Shown piece after piece: positions 10,600 to 21,924 of a DNA stretch of 64,000 nt. The DNA comes from Poa pratensis (taxonomy: Eukaryota; Streptophyta; Magnoliopsida; Poales; Poaceae), in NCBI GenBank assembly GCA_947311845.1, contig CAMZMU010000020.1, positions 36,059,398 through 36,123,397 of the forward strand, in the 5' to 3' direction. The translations under genes and the position numbers were made by a program. The notes beneath the pieces are model-generated. The model was not told where the DNA came from and did no database searches. It saw nothing but the letters and a program-made list of their open reading frames with translations. Position 1 is the first letter of the stretch. Each line of letters begins with the position of its first letter.

Positions 10600-12126
10600 T
10601 GATGCATGTAAAATGCATACATGAACTTTGCATTGTATTACTTATATTTCAATCATATTTGCATCATATAAGGGTTATATCATTGTTTTATATTGATTTT
10701 GGGAATATTTCATAGTTTCCCTATTTTTCTGGAATTAACACTGCACAGGCAGAAAACCCTATTTTCTATATTTTGATGTTTCAGGGACCCAAACGACGTC
10801 CAAATGACCTGGAAATTTACGAGCATCAGTTTTTGGAAGGAACGAAGCGTGGGAGCGAAGGAAACGAACAAACGGAGGCCCGAGGGACAAGATAGGGTGG
10901 CCCACGCGGCCAGATTCCTTGGCCGCGTGGGACCCACCATCTTGGGCCTCGAGGCCCGTTGCCGTCGATCTTTTTTCCCGAGCCTCCGTCTTGACCTAAA
11001 AACGACTATAAAAATAGTCTTCGACGCCCTTCAGAAAGGAGCGCCGCAGAAACACAGAAACCACGAAATAGAGACCTGGAGTTGCAGATTGGAGGGGGAA
11101 AACTCCGGCGGGGCGCTGCCGGGGTGGTCTCCATCTTCTCCAACATCTCCACCATCATCACCATGATGAAGGGGGAGTAGTCCATCCCCTGGACTTTGGG
11201 TTTGTGGTGGTAACTTGATCTAATCTCTCTATGTATGATCATTGTTGAAGTCCATATGATGTGCCTTGCATAAGTATGGATCTATCTATGTAATTCCTAT
11301 GGTGGATATTGTGGTATGAGATAATATTTGTTATGCATTTACCGTTGTGTTGGAGCTTTTATGACTTGTCATATTTTGGAGATATTCTATGATGCATGTG
11401 ATGGTTTGATTTATGCATAATGCCTTGTTTATCCTTGTCATGAGGTGATTGACACCACCAAGTGTAGATAGATGAGAGAGATGTGGTCATGCACACGAAA
11501 TATGAATCATTACACTAGTGTTTAGAATATTGTCCATTAAGAAGTATGATGTATGTGGGTAGAGAGTGGCCTAGTGACAGAAGGCATAGGCATTAAGTGA
11601 CAGTAATGTCGCCCAACATTCTTTATCTGAGGGTAAAAAGGAAGAAGTATGATGTGGGAGTGACAACAAACCACGCTAGCCTTACGAGGGTGACCCTAGA
11701 AACACAAATGATTATTTTCTTTCAACTATGTGTCTTAGGACATGTAGCCGTCATAGAAGTTACCATTAAAGCATGACAATTGTGTGTACTTTTTATCTAT
11801 AACATGATAATCACCATAGATGGGAGAGAGAGGATTAAGTGAACCCATGAACCCATGTCCATTGTTCCTGTAAGAGAAAACATTTGTCTTGTTCTCTTGC
11901 ATTGAAGAGGATTAGGACACTTTTACATTCTTGTTTTGTTACATTAAACTTCCATCCATTAAATCAACCATCTTTTTCTTTAAACTTGTTTAGTGCATAA
12001 TAAACTAAAACTTGTGACACTTTAGTTGTTGGGAATAGATAATTTTTCCTTCTTGCTCCTGCGGATCGATACCCTACTTCCACATTGAGAGGTGCTACAG
12101 TGATGCCCTGCTCTTGGGGGTTATCA
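10600..12126 (+). repeat. E1 third LTR
   Basis: Ends GGGGGTTATCA and is followed at once by the CCGCC target duplication and host gene sequence. Confidence 0.9.
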
Positions 12127-12131
12127 CCGCC
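12127..12131. repeat. Target-site duplication of E1, right copy
   Basis: CCGCC, identical to 427-431. Confidence 0.85.
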
Positions 12132-14797
12132 ACAGCAATATCAGGTAACTTGCCCTGAAAAAGTTCAGCGAACTTGGTTATGGCGTTCTCAGTCAGCATC
12201 TTGCCCTCCTTGAGGATCCCCAAGCGCTTGCACAGGAGCTTTTCGGCGAGGGCAGCGACAGGGGCCTTCTTCCCCTTGTGCTTTATTTTGAGACGCGCGC
12301 CGGAGCATGGCAGGGAGAACCCTGTCACTCCCGCGAGCGTCTTGCGTCGAGCTGCCGGCGGGGCCGACCTTGGCGATGGAGAGCGTAGGGGCAGTAGCGG
12401 AGGCTGGCGCAAGGTGAACAGATCATCAGCGGGGACAGCTTGTTGAGACCTTAGGATGGCAGTGCGAGCCAGCGAGGTACCATCCCCATGAACTGGCGTG
12501 GACGTAGACGAAGCAAGCGGGGACACGGCGAGGTCGGTGCACGGGGTGCCGAAGGCGAGCTGACTAGGCATGAGGATGGCGAGAACTCGAGGAAGCGCAC
12601 ACATGCCATGAGCTTGGAGACAGACCGCGGAGGAGAGAAGCCCGGAGGTGAGACGCTCGAGCCAATGGCGGAGCGAGGCTGAGCAGGCGCGGCGATTGGG
12701 GAGCCGCCCGCTCCCATGCAGATCACGGACGCAAGCCGCCCCGCGCGCCCAGGGCGCGGTGGGGAGCGGCCACGCTGGTCGAAGCGGATGGGCTCGGAGA
12801 TGCTACGACGACGCGAGGACGCAGGAGACGGGGTCCTCTTGCTTCGGCGCGCGCCCGACGCCGGGATGACGGAGTCGTCCTTCAGGCGCCGCACGAGCTT
12901 GGGGTCGATGCGCCTGTGGTCAGGCCCCGGCAGCTCCGCGTGCCACCTGTCGCGGCGATCATCCCTGCGCCCACCGTCGCGCTGGTCACGGCGGTCGCCA
13001 TCATGCTGCCTCTCCTCGTGCGCCCGCGAGCGGCTGCGGAACATGCGGCCCACCCACGATTGGTGACGCCCATCTTGGCGCCCACGGCGGTCAACATCAT
13101 ATTCATCGCGGCGGCGATCATTGTCATCATCTCGGCGTCCATGTCCCGTGTTGAGCCTTGGAGCACGCGCGTGCCGATCACGCACCACCCTCTCACCATC
13201 AACGACCCCTAGGCGCTAGTGGAAGCGCTCCCGGCGTGGGTGGCGTGGTGGGCGGCCGTCAGGTCCAGGAGAGAGATCCTCGTGCAAGTCGAGATGCACG
13301 ATCACCCGGCTGGTCAGCCCCTTCTTCCCCTCTAGAGTCGCGGTGTCGCTGACCATGAACGCTGGGTTGGGGCCGTCGAGCATGGTGACCCACATGACCT
13401 TGGGCAGGTCAGATGGATTGGCACACCAAGCCCACAAGCCCATGGCCGAGGCATCCTCCTTCTGCAGGGTTGCGACATCGAAGTAGTGCAAGATGGAGTT
13501 CATGCCGATGATCCTCCCGACCATGTCCTTGTTCCAAGCCTGGAACGGCACGCCCTCCAAACAGATATGGACATGGTGGTTGAGCACCGCTGCGTCGGCG
13601 TGGGCTAGGCGAGACCATTTGCTCACCTGGAAGTCGAGGCCAGTGGAGATGAAGCGGCCCTCGCTGGCGACCTCATCGCGGTGATGCCCGTACGTGAACG
13701 TGGCGAAGAAGTCCTCCAGGTAGAAGGGGACGACGCGGAAGTGGTTGGGGTCGAGGTTGGCCTTCTTGACGATGGCGGCATGGATGTCGCTGGCGTTGAC
13801 GCGGGGGCGGGTGCCGCCCACCCGAATGACAGCCTTATGGTTGGTGAGGCCCTCCGCGGCCAGCTCGATGGCGGGGTTGGAGGCGACGAGGAAGCCCTCC
13901 GCGTCCCCGAGCCTTGGTGCGGCAGCAGCAGTGGAGCGCGACATGTCAGCAAGCCGCACCCTCCGAAGAGTGGCGGTGGAGGTGGAAGCTCGGTCTCTGG
14001 AGGGCTTGAAGTTTGAAGCGCAGGATTCGGCGGAGGAGGCAGCACGAACTCCTCGGAGTGCTTGATGCGAGCTTGCTCGAGATCCCGACGGCGGCGACAA
14101 AAGCGCTCAATATGCCCTTGCTTGCGGCAGTAGTGGCAGCGAATTGGGTCACGGCAGAACTACGCAAAGTGGCCCGGGGCAAAACAGCGGAAGCACTCGC
14201 GCTTCCAGTATCTGGCCTGCTTCCCCTTCTTCTCCCTCGTGATGAAAGCAGGTAGGTGAGGCCCTCTTGAGTTCAATCTTGAATGATGTTGCCCGCTTTG
14301 AATGCAGGCAGCTGGCGCCACCAATGTGGAGGGCGGACAAGCTGCCAATCTGCCTCAGGAGCTTCACTGCTCACAGCGCGCGCCGCGGACCGCGCAGGAT
14401 GGGGCGCCGCGTCGGACATCAGCCTTGAAGTTGAAGCCACCTGCCCCGGCTTTGGCACCCAATCAATGTGGATGGCAGCAGGGGGAGCCGCGCGAACCCA
14501 GGGGATGTCTTGAATGCCGCAGCAGGGGAGCTCCACATGCGAAGCTTCCGATGTCGTAGGCGTCTCTGGGACCACGGTCGAGGAGGAGCACGGTGGGCGC
14601 CGCACCGGTGACTCCAGATCGGAGATCTGAATCGATCCAAATCGGAGGCCCAGGGCGGCCGCGGAGGAGGCGGGGGTCTCGAAACTTGGAGGCAGGAGTG
14701 GGGGCGAGGACCCGGAGGCCGAAGAGGAGCTGACCTGGGATGGGGCGGCGGGCCGGAGGTGCGCGCGGCATCCTATCGTACTGTTTCTCTTTTCCAT
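12127..14797 (-). pseudogene. DUF4283/zinc-knuckle gene (retroelement-ORF1-like), decayed and split by E1
   Basis: Main body of the gene ending at 239. In minus-strand order: a Pro/Ser-rich N-terminus from the ATG at 14797; a basic stretch and a CCHC knuckle (CFRCFAPGHFA, near 14190) whose frame is interrupted by a TAG; a second knuckle CHYCRKQGHIERFC near 14110; a DUF4283-type domain (13900-13300) with FRVVPFYLEDFFATF and FISTGLDFQVSKW; a long Arg/Asp-rich region (13190-12800); RRSKRTPS; and a conserved C-terminal part with KRLGI and ITKFAELFQGKLPDIAVA. At least three frame changes (about 14280, between knuckle and DUF4283 at about 14050, and about 13215) plus the in-frame stop show decay independent of E1. 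In plants DUF4283 plus CCHC is typical of LINE ORF1-like, nucleic-acid-binding proteins. High GC contrasts with E1. Confidence 0.7.
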
Positions 14798-14813
14798 GAC
14801 TATTTTGATCCAC

Positions 14814-15685
14814 GATTTACCTCATGAAGCTGGTGTTTGGCCTAAAGTTCCGAAAAGTATTTCTTTGGCGGTGCCCCGTGAAAAGGAGAGTGCATATGTC
14901 TACACTCACGGACAGAGCCTATAAATCTGTTATACTGTCCAAGTCGAGGAGATTACATAGCATCTCCTGAGAGATCACGAGTTCCATGTGTTGTTCCCTA
15001 AAAGGCAGGGTTGATCCTCCTCGCCAGAGCCAAGATAGGAGAAGTGGAAATTAATACGAGCCGCATCACAGACTTGTAGTTTGCCAGCTGAAAAAAACTC
15101 AAACCGTGTGGAACTACAAGGCTCGTGGAGTTGTGGTTCTAGGCAACAAATAAAAGGGATGCACGTTCCTCTCGCTTTAACCTCGGCATGACATGTTTCT
15201 GCTGTCACCTGATAATTAACTATACTTTTCAGTTACTGTTGCCGCATTTTTGTGGCTTGCATTTTTTTTTGTCACTCCCGATTTCATTGAAGAGAGTCGC
15301 AGCCAAACACAACACCAAATAAAAAAATAGAATAACTGACAATTTTGGTCCCAACAAATGGAGAAACGGAAACATAGCAGCTACAGGGACAAGAAGAAAC
15401 TAGACCTGTAAGATTACTCCCTTCCCCGGGTTCCGCTCAACGACACTTCTCTTTGTCATGCCATCTTCAAAACGTATGTTTCAATTGAAACCCATGTCGA
15501 TCAACTCCTCCTTGCGCCAAACACTTCCATCACCACACGCTTCAGGAGTTTAGCGAAGAAAATGAGTTTGTCCTTTGTGACTTGCTCCACCACTAAATCC
15601 ACTTGGCCCCACATGGCTCACTGTATCGAATGAATTACCCCATTATACTCTTCATTCTGTCATTTGAGATATAAAGGAAAAATAT
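14814..15685. other. No gene seen
   Basis: Mixed-composition sequence with a T-run (about 15265) next to CGATTTCATTGAAG, a phrase I associate with transposon debris. No frame, RNA gene or clear repeat can be supported. Confidence 0.4.
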
Positions 15686-16048
15686 ATGTGGGATCAGATG
15701 CTGTTAGTAATCACAAAATCATTGATTCACTTCACAACGCTCCCACAGAGGCCATTCACGCATTGTGGCTGCTTATCAAAGGGTAAAGAAGCTATTTATT
15801 GGCACAAGGCCTCAAAAACGGAGATTGAAACTTTTTTACATGAGTGTGCAGTTTGCCAAAGGGTCAAGAAAGAGCATTGGCACTATCCTACTCTCCTAGA
15901 TCCACTGTTGTTACCTACTTCTGCTTGGACTGACATCTCCCTGATTTTTTTATGGTCTTTGCCATATCATTGGGAAAAGAAGTTATATTTTTGGTGGTGG
16001 AAAAGTTCACTAAATATTCTCATTTCATTTTTAACATGCTTTTCTTAA
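15686..16048 (+). pseudogene. Degenerate gypsy-type integrase fragment
   Basis: The open frame resembles the start of a Ty3/gypsy integrase. It has a zinc-binding HHCC-like segment (YWHKASKTEIETFLHECAVCQRVK) followed by a region corresponding to the first catalytic strand (WTDISLIF), where the usual Asp context is altered. In a second frame just downstream, VEKFTKYSHFI continues the alignment, so there is at least one frameshift near 15960. No LTRs, RT or RNase H are adjacent; this is an orphan relic about 0.6 kb upstream of the RPL27a promoter. Confidence 0.6.
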
Positions 16049-16060
16049 GCATCAACCAGA

Positions 16061-16460
16061 TGAGTGTCTTAACTCTAAGAATTTTTACCTTCCAAAATAA
16101 CCTAAATGGGACCAGCCTGCAGATTTGCGTTACAGAGTAAAAATATTTGATAGAAAATTCCCCAAAATTTGTAAGTTTTCATACGGGTTTCCTGTTAGCT
16201 CTAACCCTGGAGATTTCCGCGAATATGATCAAGTGACATACTGAAAGGTAGAAGTATATCATGTCGCTCCCTACAGTTAGAAACATGAAATAACATTACT
16301 TTGAGGGCATTGGATATTCAAATAATGAATGTCTTTTGTTCAAAATTTACAAGTTATGTATGTATTCCAATTTTTGAGAGACTTGTCTGGAAGTTTTGAG
16401 GGAAATCCTGGTTTTAATTAAAGTTCACTTAACAAAACAAATGGACGAACTAAACTGTTG
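16061..16460. other. Upstream region of RPL27a
   Basis: AT-rich sequence between the integrase relic and the RPL27a promoter motifs. No further feature is seen. Confidence 0.4.
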
Positions 16461-16466
16461 AAAGAA

Positions 16467-16550
16467 AGCCCAATGCAGACAAGTGATTAGCGTAAAGCCC
16501 AGTTAAAAGAAGCCCAAGTGCCCACGCGGCCACGTTTACGAAAACCCTAA
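16467..16550 (+). promoter_or_regulatory. RPL27a proximal promoter: three site II motifs and a telo box
   Basis: AGCCCA (inverse of the TGGGCT site II element) occurs at 16467-16472, 16496-16501 and 16511-16516, followed by AAAACCCTAA (telo box) at 16541-16550. This combination is established for plant ribosomal-protein genes and links expression to cell growth. Confidence 0.75.
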
Positions 16551-16618
16551 TTCCCCAGATCCAACAGATCCGACTCCTCCGCATCAGATCCAACGGCCAG
16601 GACACCCTGACCACCCGC

Positions 16619-16626
16619 TATAAATA
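16619..16626 (+). promoter_or_regulatory. RPL27a TATA box
   Basis: TATAAATA, 89 bp before the ATG and about 70 bp after the telo box. This implies a short pyrimidine-rich leader (TTTCTTCCTCC follows at 16651). Confidence 0.75.
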
Positions 16627-16714
16627 CCGCTTGCCCCCACGCAGGCCGATCTTTCTTCCTCCTAGCCACCGCCGCCGAAATCCCAAGCGAATAACCCCAA
16701 CCCCGGCTGCCGCC

Positions 16715-16825
16715 ATGACGACGAGCTTGAAGAAGAACCGCAAGAAGCGAGGCCACGTCTCCGCCGGGCACGGACGTGTCGGCAAGCACCGCAAGCACCC
16801 CGGAGGTCGCGGTAACGCCGGTGGC

Positions 16826-16863
<38 letters not shown>

Positions 16864-17161
16864 TGGATACTTCGGCAAGGTCGGCATGCGCTACTTCCAC
16901 AAGCTGAGCAACAGGTTTCACTGCCCCACCGTCAACGTCGACCGCCTCTGGTCGATGGTGCCAGCCGACAAGCTCGCCGAGGCCGCCGCTTCCCCCGGCA
17001 AGGCCCCCGTCATCGACGTGTCGCAGTTCGGCTACTTCAAGATCCTCGGCAAGGGGATGCTGCCCCCTAACACGCCCATCGTCGTCAAGGCCAAGCTCAT
17101 CTCCAAGATCGCCGAGAAGAAGATTAAGGCGGCTGGCGGCGCTGTCTTGCTCACCGCCTAG
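16715..17161 (+). CDS. RPL27A: 60S ribosomal protein L27a (uL15), complete, intronless
   Basis: Encodes a 148-residue protein, the usual plant length. It starts [20 protein letters not shown] and contains the signature stretch [21 protein letters not shown], then [19 protein letters not shown], ending in AGGAVLLTA. The protein is part of the large cytosolic ribosomal subunit and belongs to the uL15 family, whose basic Gly-rich N-terminus threads into rRNA. The ATG at 16715 sits in a good plant context (GCCGCCATGACG); an in-frame upstream extension lacks an ATG. Codons are strongly GC-rich at third positions, unlike the surrounding transposons, as expected for a highly expressed grass gene. 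No frame damage is visible. Regulation is suggested by the site II, telo-box and TATA arrangement immediately upstream. Confidence 0.95.
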
Positions 17162-17227
17162 GTACGTACGGGCCGGCGGGCGCAGGGAGGTGGAGGAGAG
17201 AGAGAGGAGGGACTAGTTTCTTAAACC

Positions 17228-18560
17228 TTGTGTTGAACTTCGATTTAGCTCTACTTTTTGTTAACGACATTACTGTATGGTATGGCTACTTGGAACTGTG
17301 GTGTCTTATCAGATGTTCTATATCCAGTTATCATGCAGATTTATATCAAATATATGCGCCTTTTTTGTGTTAACTACAGAGTGATGTTCTCATCGTTGCA
17401 TCTAATATTGCACCTTGGGTGCAGAGGAAACCAAACTTTTGTGTTCGTCCTTTCAGTTCTCTAGCTGGTTTAGGTTCAGTACTTCAGATTCTTATGCATC
17501 AGTGCTTAGCTAATTTCGAGCATGTTCTGTAGTTTTCGGTATTGCTAAATTGAATGTTGTGCAATGTGCGTGGAAAAAGTTATGAATGTCAATTTAGTCT
17601 AGTGTATATTGATGAGCCTTGGCATGAAAATTTCTTTCACTGGTATAGTATATGATGTTTCCTTTCAACAAAATTATGTGTCCGCTGAAATGTGTTTTCC
17701 TCTGTGATGGCTTGGTGCGATTATTTGTTTGTTCTAATATTTGTGTTGAAACTTCGATTTAGCTCTACTTTTTGTTTAGGACAATACTGTTTTATATGGC
17801 TACTTTGAACTGTGGTGCCTTATCAGATGTTCTGAATTCAGTTATCATACAGATTTATATCAAATATATGTTCCTTTTTATGGTAACTGCATACTGTTCT
17901 TGTCGTTGCATCTGAAATCGTAATATCGTGCCTTGTGTGCATAAGAAACCAAAGTATGTCTTCCTCTTACTAATTCTTTTGGTTCAGTACTTTAGGTTTG
18001 AATGCATTGGGCTTCTGTTTGTAGGTTTTGGTATTGCTAAACGGAATGTTTTGCAATGTGAGTGGAAAATAGCTACGAATGTCCAATACTGTTTTGTATG
18101 GCTACTTTGAACTGTGGTGTCTTATCAGATGTTCTGAATTCAGTTATCATACAGATTTATATCAAATATATGTTCCTTTTTATGTTAACTACATACTGTT
18201 CTCGTCGTTGCATCTGAACTTTGAACTGTGGTGTCTTATCAGATGTTCTGAATTCAGTTATCATACAGATTTATATCAAATATATGTTCCTTTTTATGTT
18301 AACTACATACTGTTCTCGTCGTTGCATCTGAAATCGTAATATCGTGCCTTGTGTGCATAAGAAACCAAAGTATGTCCTCCTCTTACTAATTCTTTTGGTG
18401 GTTTAGGGTCAGTTTGAATGCATTGGGCTTCTGTTTGTATGTCTTCCTCTTACTAATTCTTTTGGTGGTTTAGGGTCAGTACTTTAGGTTTGAATGCATT
18501 GGGCTTCTGTTTGTAGGTTTTGGTATTGCTAAACGGAATGTTTTGCAATGTGTGTGGAAA
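17228..18560 (+). repeat. Tandemly duplicated RPL27a 3' flank, about 510-bp unit
   Basis: TTGTGTTGAA..TTCGATTTAGCTC begins at 17228, just after the RPL27a stop, and again at 17741 (offset 513). Shared blocks such as ACTGTGGTGYCTTATCAGATG and GGTATTGCTAAA recur at 17537, 18026 and 18520. The copies are diverged by substitutions and indels. A shorter repeat (GTATGTCYTCCTCTTAC at about 18371 and 18438) lies inside the last copy. Confidence 0.75.
18104..18331 (+). repeat. Perfect 114-bp tandem duplication
   Basis: 18104-18217 and 18218-18331 appear identical base for base, each starting ACTTTGAACTGTGG and ending GTTGCATCTGA. It lies within the larger repeat and is clearly younger. Confidence 0.8.
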
Positions 18561-18956
18561 ATAGCTACGAATGTCCATTTTAGTTAAGTGTATTTTGATC
18601 AGCCTTGGCATGAAAATTTCTGAATAGTTTTTGTTACTAGTATAGTATGATGTTTCCTTGGATTCAACATAATTAGGTGTCAAGATTGTTGTTTCGTTGC
18701 TGCTTAGAAGTGGTTAACTCTGTGATGGCTTGTTGGATTATTTGTTTTGTTCTATATTAGTTGGCTCTGAGATCGCTTGATTTACCAGTTTAATTCATTT
18801 TATGTGACCTTTGTGAAGTTTTTCCTCTTCTGATTTGTGCTATGTGCGGGTATTGGCTGTGTGATGACCGACAACCTTTAACTAGTTGGTGATCAGTAAC
18901 GTGTGCTGGTGTTGTTTGGAATGTCAAAGCATGATTTGTGGCTAACCTTTTGTGAT
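18561..18956. other. Tail of the RPL27a repeat region, up to element C
   Basis: AT-rich, still resembling the flank of the earlier copies up to about 18780 (AGCCTTGGCATGAAAATTTC also at 17617). No gene is seen. Confidence 0.4.
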
Positions 18957-19030
18957 AACATCATATTAAATAATTCCTAGTGTTGTTGCCTAACACACAA
19001 AACATGGGGGACATAAAATATGTCCTTTCA
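18957..19030 (-). repeat. C 3' LTR remnant, first 74 bp only
   Basis: Matches 44555-44628 with one mismatch seen (TAGTG versus TAGCG) and ends TCCTTTCA at 19030. The rest of the 1245-bp LTR and its flanking target duplication are missing, so the left edge is a deletion junction. Confidence 0.85.
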
Positions 19031-19497
19031 ATCTACATGTGTGCATGTAAGAAATTTGCATTGGAATACAAACTCTCAACATGTAGGATAGAGGTAACTC
19101 ACAAGTAATAATTGGAACAAGATAAATTGCAACAAAATGAGACATATCATGAGAGAGGGTTGAGATGAAAAAGGAACCATACCTTGTGCATAATAATATG
19201 ACATAGAGACCAATGCACAATAATAGACCATAATACAATATCATCTCAACCATAGGAATTATGAAATCCATAAAGTCTCATACCACACATAGTACCACAA
19301 ATAGGAACATAGTCTCACAAAAAAAAAAAAACCAAAGCAAATAGGTTCAACGACATAAGATAAATGGACACAAGCGCAAAGAAATGATAAACGCACATGC
19401 TTGTGTCCGACCCATGCAAATCCCACGGTGAGAGAGCCTAATAGAACTAACTTCTCCCCCTTTGGCATCGAAACGCCAAAAAGGGAAAAAAGTGATG
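19031..19497 (-). other. C 3' untranslated region
   Basis: Non-coding sequence between the extra ORF and the 3' LTR. On the minus strand it carries CCAAAGGGGGAGAAG (19451-19465), the type of PPT-like motif I associate with Sireviruses, but 420 nt away from the LTR. The bases next to the LTR are not purine-rich. Confidence 0.5.
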
Positions 19498-20300
19498 CTA
19501 ATGCGTCCCAAAGAGATCACTCACCCTCTTCGTCTTCATCGGCATCATCCTCGCTTCTTGGGTCTCGTCCTCATTGTATGGTGCATCATCATCATCATCC
19601 TCATCACCCTCTTCATCATCATCATCATCTTCATAGCGCATTGGAGCTTTGCCGGCATTGCGAGAAGACGATGGCATGGAAGAAATGTCTTCAAAGTCAC
19701 CCCAAGGAAACTTATCCCTCTTCCATTCCTCAATGGGAAGGGTAGTATCGGACGCCGTGAAGCGGGGTACCAACGGGACGAGGAGGTGTCCTTCCACCAT
19801 TGTTGATCTTGCGTAACTCTTTGAACATCTTGTGTTGGTTGGAGAGGATGTGCTTCCTTTCAACATAGCCTTCATAGTTCTCCTCGTGAATGGCTAGTCC
19901 CATACAAAGCTTGATCTTTTGCAACAAAGAGATATGCTTAACTTCATTGTTGACCCTTTCTTTGCCACCACTATGCCAAGATGGGGGTGTGGCATTCTTC
20001 CTTCGAGTCCTTGGAGCTTCTTCCACCTCTCTCTCTTGATAAGTAGGTTGTGGAGTGAGATGAATGGCAACCACATGGAGAGTTCCAACCTTGTGTTTCT
20101 TGAAGCGAGATGTGTCGAGTTGAGGAAGCTCCTGAAGGATGAGCTTCATGACATACGGGGCATACATCGGAGTCTTCTTCTCATGGATAGCAATGTTGAT
20201 CTCACATTTGATATAGTCCATCACATCAACCTCATACCCTTGGCAAGTAGGTCCGGCAAGATATGTTCTATGAGCATGATGCATAAGGTTGACAAGTGCT
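19498..20300 (-). pseudogene. C extra ORF, C-terminal half
   Basis: Continues the extra ORF from 35360 after insertion of A. It includes HHAHRTYLAGPTCQGYEVDV and VMDYIKCEIN, then a variable part and a strongly acidic tail (runs of Asp/Glu encoded by the ATCATCATC tract near 19590) that ends at 19498. The frame changes once near 19800. Function is unknown; ORFs in this position are often called env-like or additional ORFs in Sireviruses, but I see no signal peptide or convincing transmembrane segment here. Confidence 0.6.
20296..20300. repeat. Target-site duplication of A, left copy
   Basis: GTGCT, matching 35355-35359. Confidence 0.85.
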
Positions 20301-21913
20301 TGATACGTCTCAAACGTATCTATAATTTCTGATGTTCCATGTTGATATTATACCAATTGTTACATGTTTTATATACACTTCATAGCATTTTTATGCATTT
20401 TCTGGGACTAACCTATTAACAAGATGCCGCAGTGCCAGTTCCTGTTTTCTGCTGTTTTTGTATTCCAGAAAAGCTATTCTGGAAATATTCTCGGAATTGG
20501 ACGAAACTTGGACATAACCTCCTATTTTTCCAACACGAAGACGGAGTCCAGAGGAGACACGGAGGGGAGCCACGTGGCGCCCAAACCATGGGGCCGCGCG
20601 GGCCTCCCCCCTGCCGCGCCGTGGGGTGGTGTGGGGCCCTCGTGGCTCCGCAGCCGCCGCCCTTTCTCCTATTTATTCCTCCCGACGCGAAAACCCTAGA
20701 TACCCGAGCCATTATCCACGAAAAGTTCCAGAGACGCCGCTGCCGTCAACCCTAGCTCGGGAGGGTTCAGAAGCTCTTCCCGGCACCCTGCCGGAGGGGG
20801 AATCATCACCGGAGGGCTCTACATCACCATGCCTGCCTCCGGAGTGATGCGTGAGTAGTTCATCCTTGGACTACGGGTCCATGGCAGTAGCTAGATGGTT
20901 GTCTCCACTTTATGCTATCATGTTTAGATCTTGTGAGCTGCCTATCATGATCAAGATCATCTTATTGTAATGCTACATGTTGTGTTTGCTGGGATCCGAT
21001 GAATATTGAATACTATGTCAAGTTGATTATCAATCTATCTTATATGTTATTTATGATCTTGCATGCTTTCCGTTACTAGTAGATGATTTGGCCAAGTAGA
21101 TGCTTGTAACTCCAAGAGTGAGTATTTATGCTAGATAGTGGGTTCATGCCTCCGGTAATCTGGGAGAGTGACAATAACTTCTAAGATTGTGGATGTGCTG
21201 TTGCCACTATGGATAAAATAACCGATGCTTAGCTTAAGGGTACGCCGTTAGGTCTAATGCATTTGTTTACTTTACGCACATTACTTAATGCAATTATCCG
21301 TTGCTTGCAACTTAATACCAACGGGAACTCGGTATGACAACCTGGCGGTGGATTATTAGTCATAGACTTTGTTGGATAACGGTCTATGTATTTTGTCGTA
21401 ATGCCCACATGAATATCATAGTAATCATCATGTCATATATATGCATTGTTATGCGCTCAATATTTTGTCAATTGCCCAGCTGTAATTTGTTCACCCAGCA
21501 TGTTAGTTATCTGTTATGGAGAGACACCACTAGTGAACTGTGGACCCCGGTCCATTCTTTTACACTGATAATACAACCAACTGCAAACACTGTTCCTTTT
21601 CATTCTCTGCAATTTACTACTGTTTTCCACACCATACGTTTAATTCTTTGTTTTCAGCAAACCGGTGAGATTGACAACCTCACTGTTTCGTTGGGGCAAA
21701 GTAGTTTGATTGTGTTGTGTGCAGATTCCACGTTGGCGCCGGATTCCCTGGTGCTGCGCCGTGCCATATTTCGCCACCAACAACCTTCCGAAGCGATTTC
21801 TTGCTCCTACTGGTTCGATTAAACCTTGGTTTCATACTGAGGGAAAACTGCTTCTATACTGCATCATACCTTCCTCTTGGGGTCTCCCAGCGAACGTGTG
21901 ATCCACGCAATCA
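20301..21913 (+). repeat. A 5' LTR
   Basis: Begins TGATACGTCTCAAACG and ends CCACGCAATCA. A TATTTATT box (20670-20677) precedes the conserved GAAAACCCTAGATACC region and is a candidate core promoter. Confidence 0.9.
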
Positions 21914-21924
21914 AGCATATTTTC

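Larger units (their letters stand above)
432..12126 (+). mobile_element. E1: composite LTR retrotransposon, LTR-internal-LTR-internal-LTR
   Basis: Three near-identical LTRs (432-1958, 5517-7042, 10600-12126; 1527, 1526 and 1527 bp) enclose two near-identical internal regions (1959-5516 and 7043-10599). The LTRs run TGATGC...TTATCA. Each internal region begins with a primer-binding site matching tRNA-Asp with one mismatch, which sets the plus orientation. One 5-bp target duplication flanks the whole array and none flanks the middle LTR, so it is one insertion locus later extended by one unit. I find no gag-like fold, protease, reverse transcriptase or integrase, only one unknown ORF per unit, so the element is non-autonomous. 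The PBS type and 3' modules shared with A and B place it with gypsy-like elements. The family name is not assigned. Confidence 0.9.

Noticed and set aside
12451..13188. Arg/Asp-rich 245-codon frame as an independent gene
   Set aside because: It is the linker region of the DUF4283 pseudogene in its own frame, without a separate start or domain.
18957..19030. Solo LTR of C
   Set aside because: Only 74 bp and directly continuous with C internal sequence, so it is a truncated 3' LTR.
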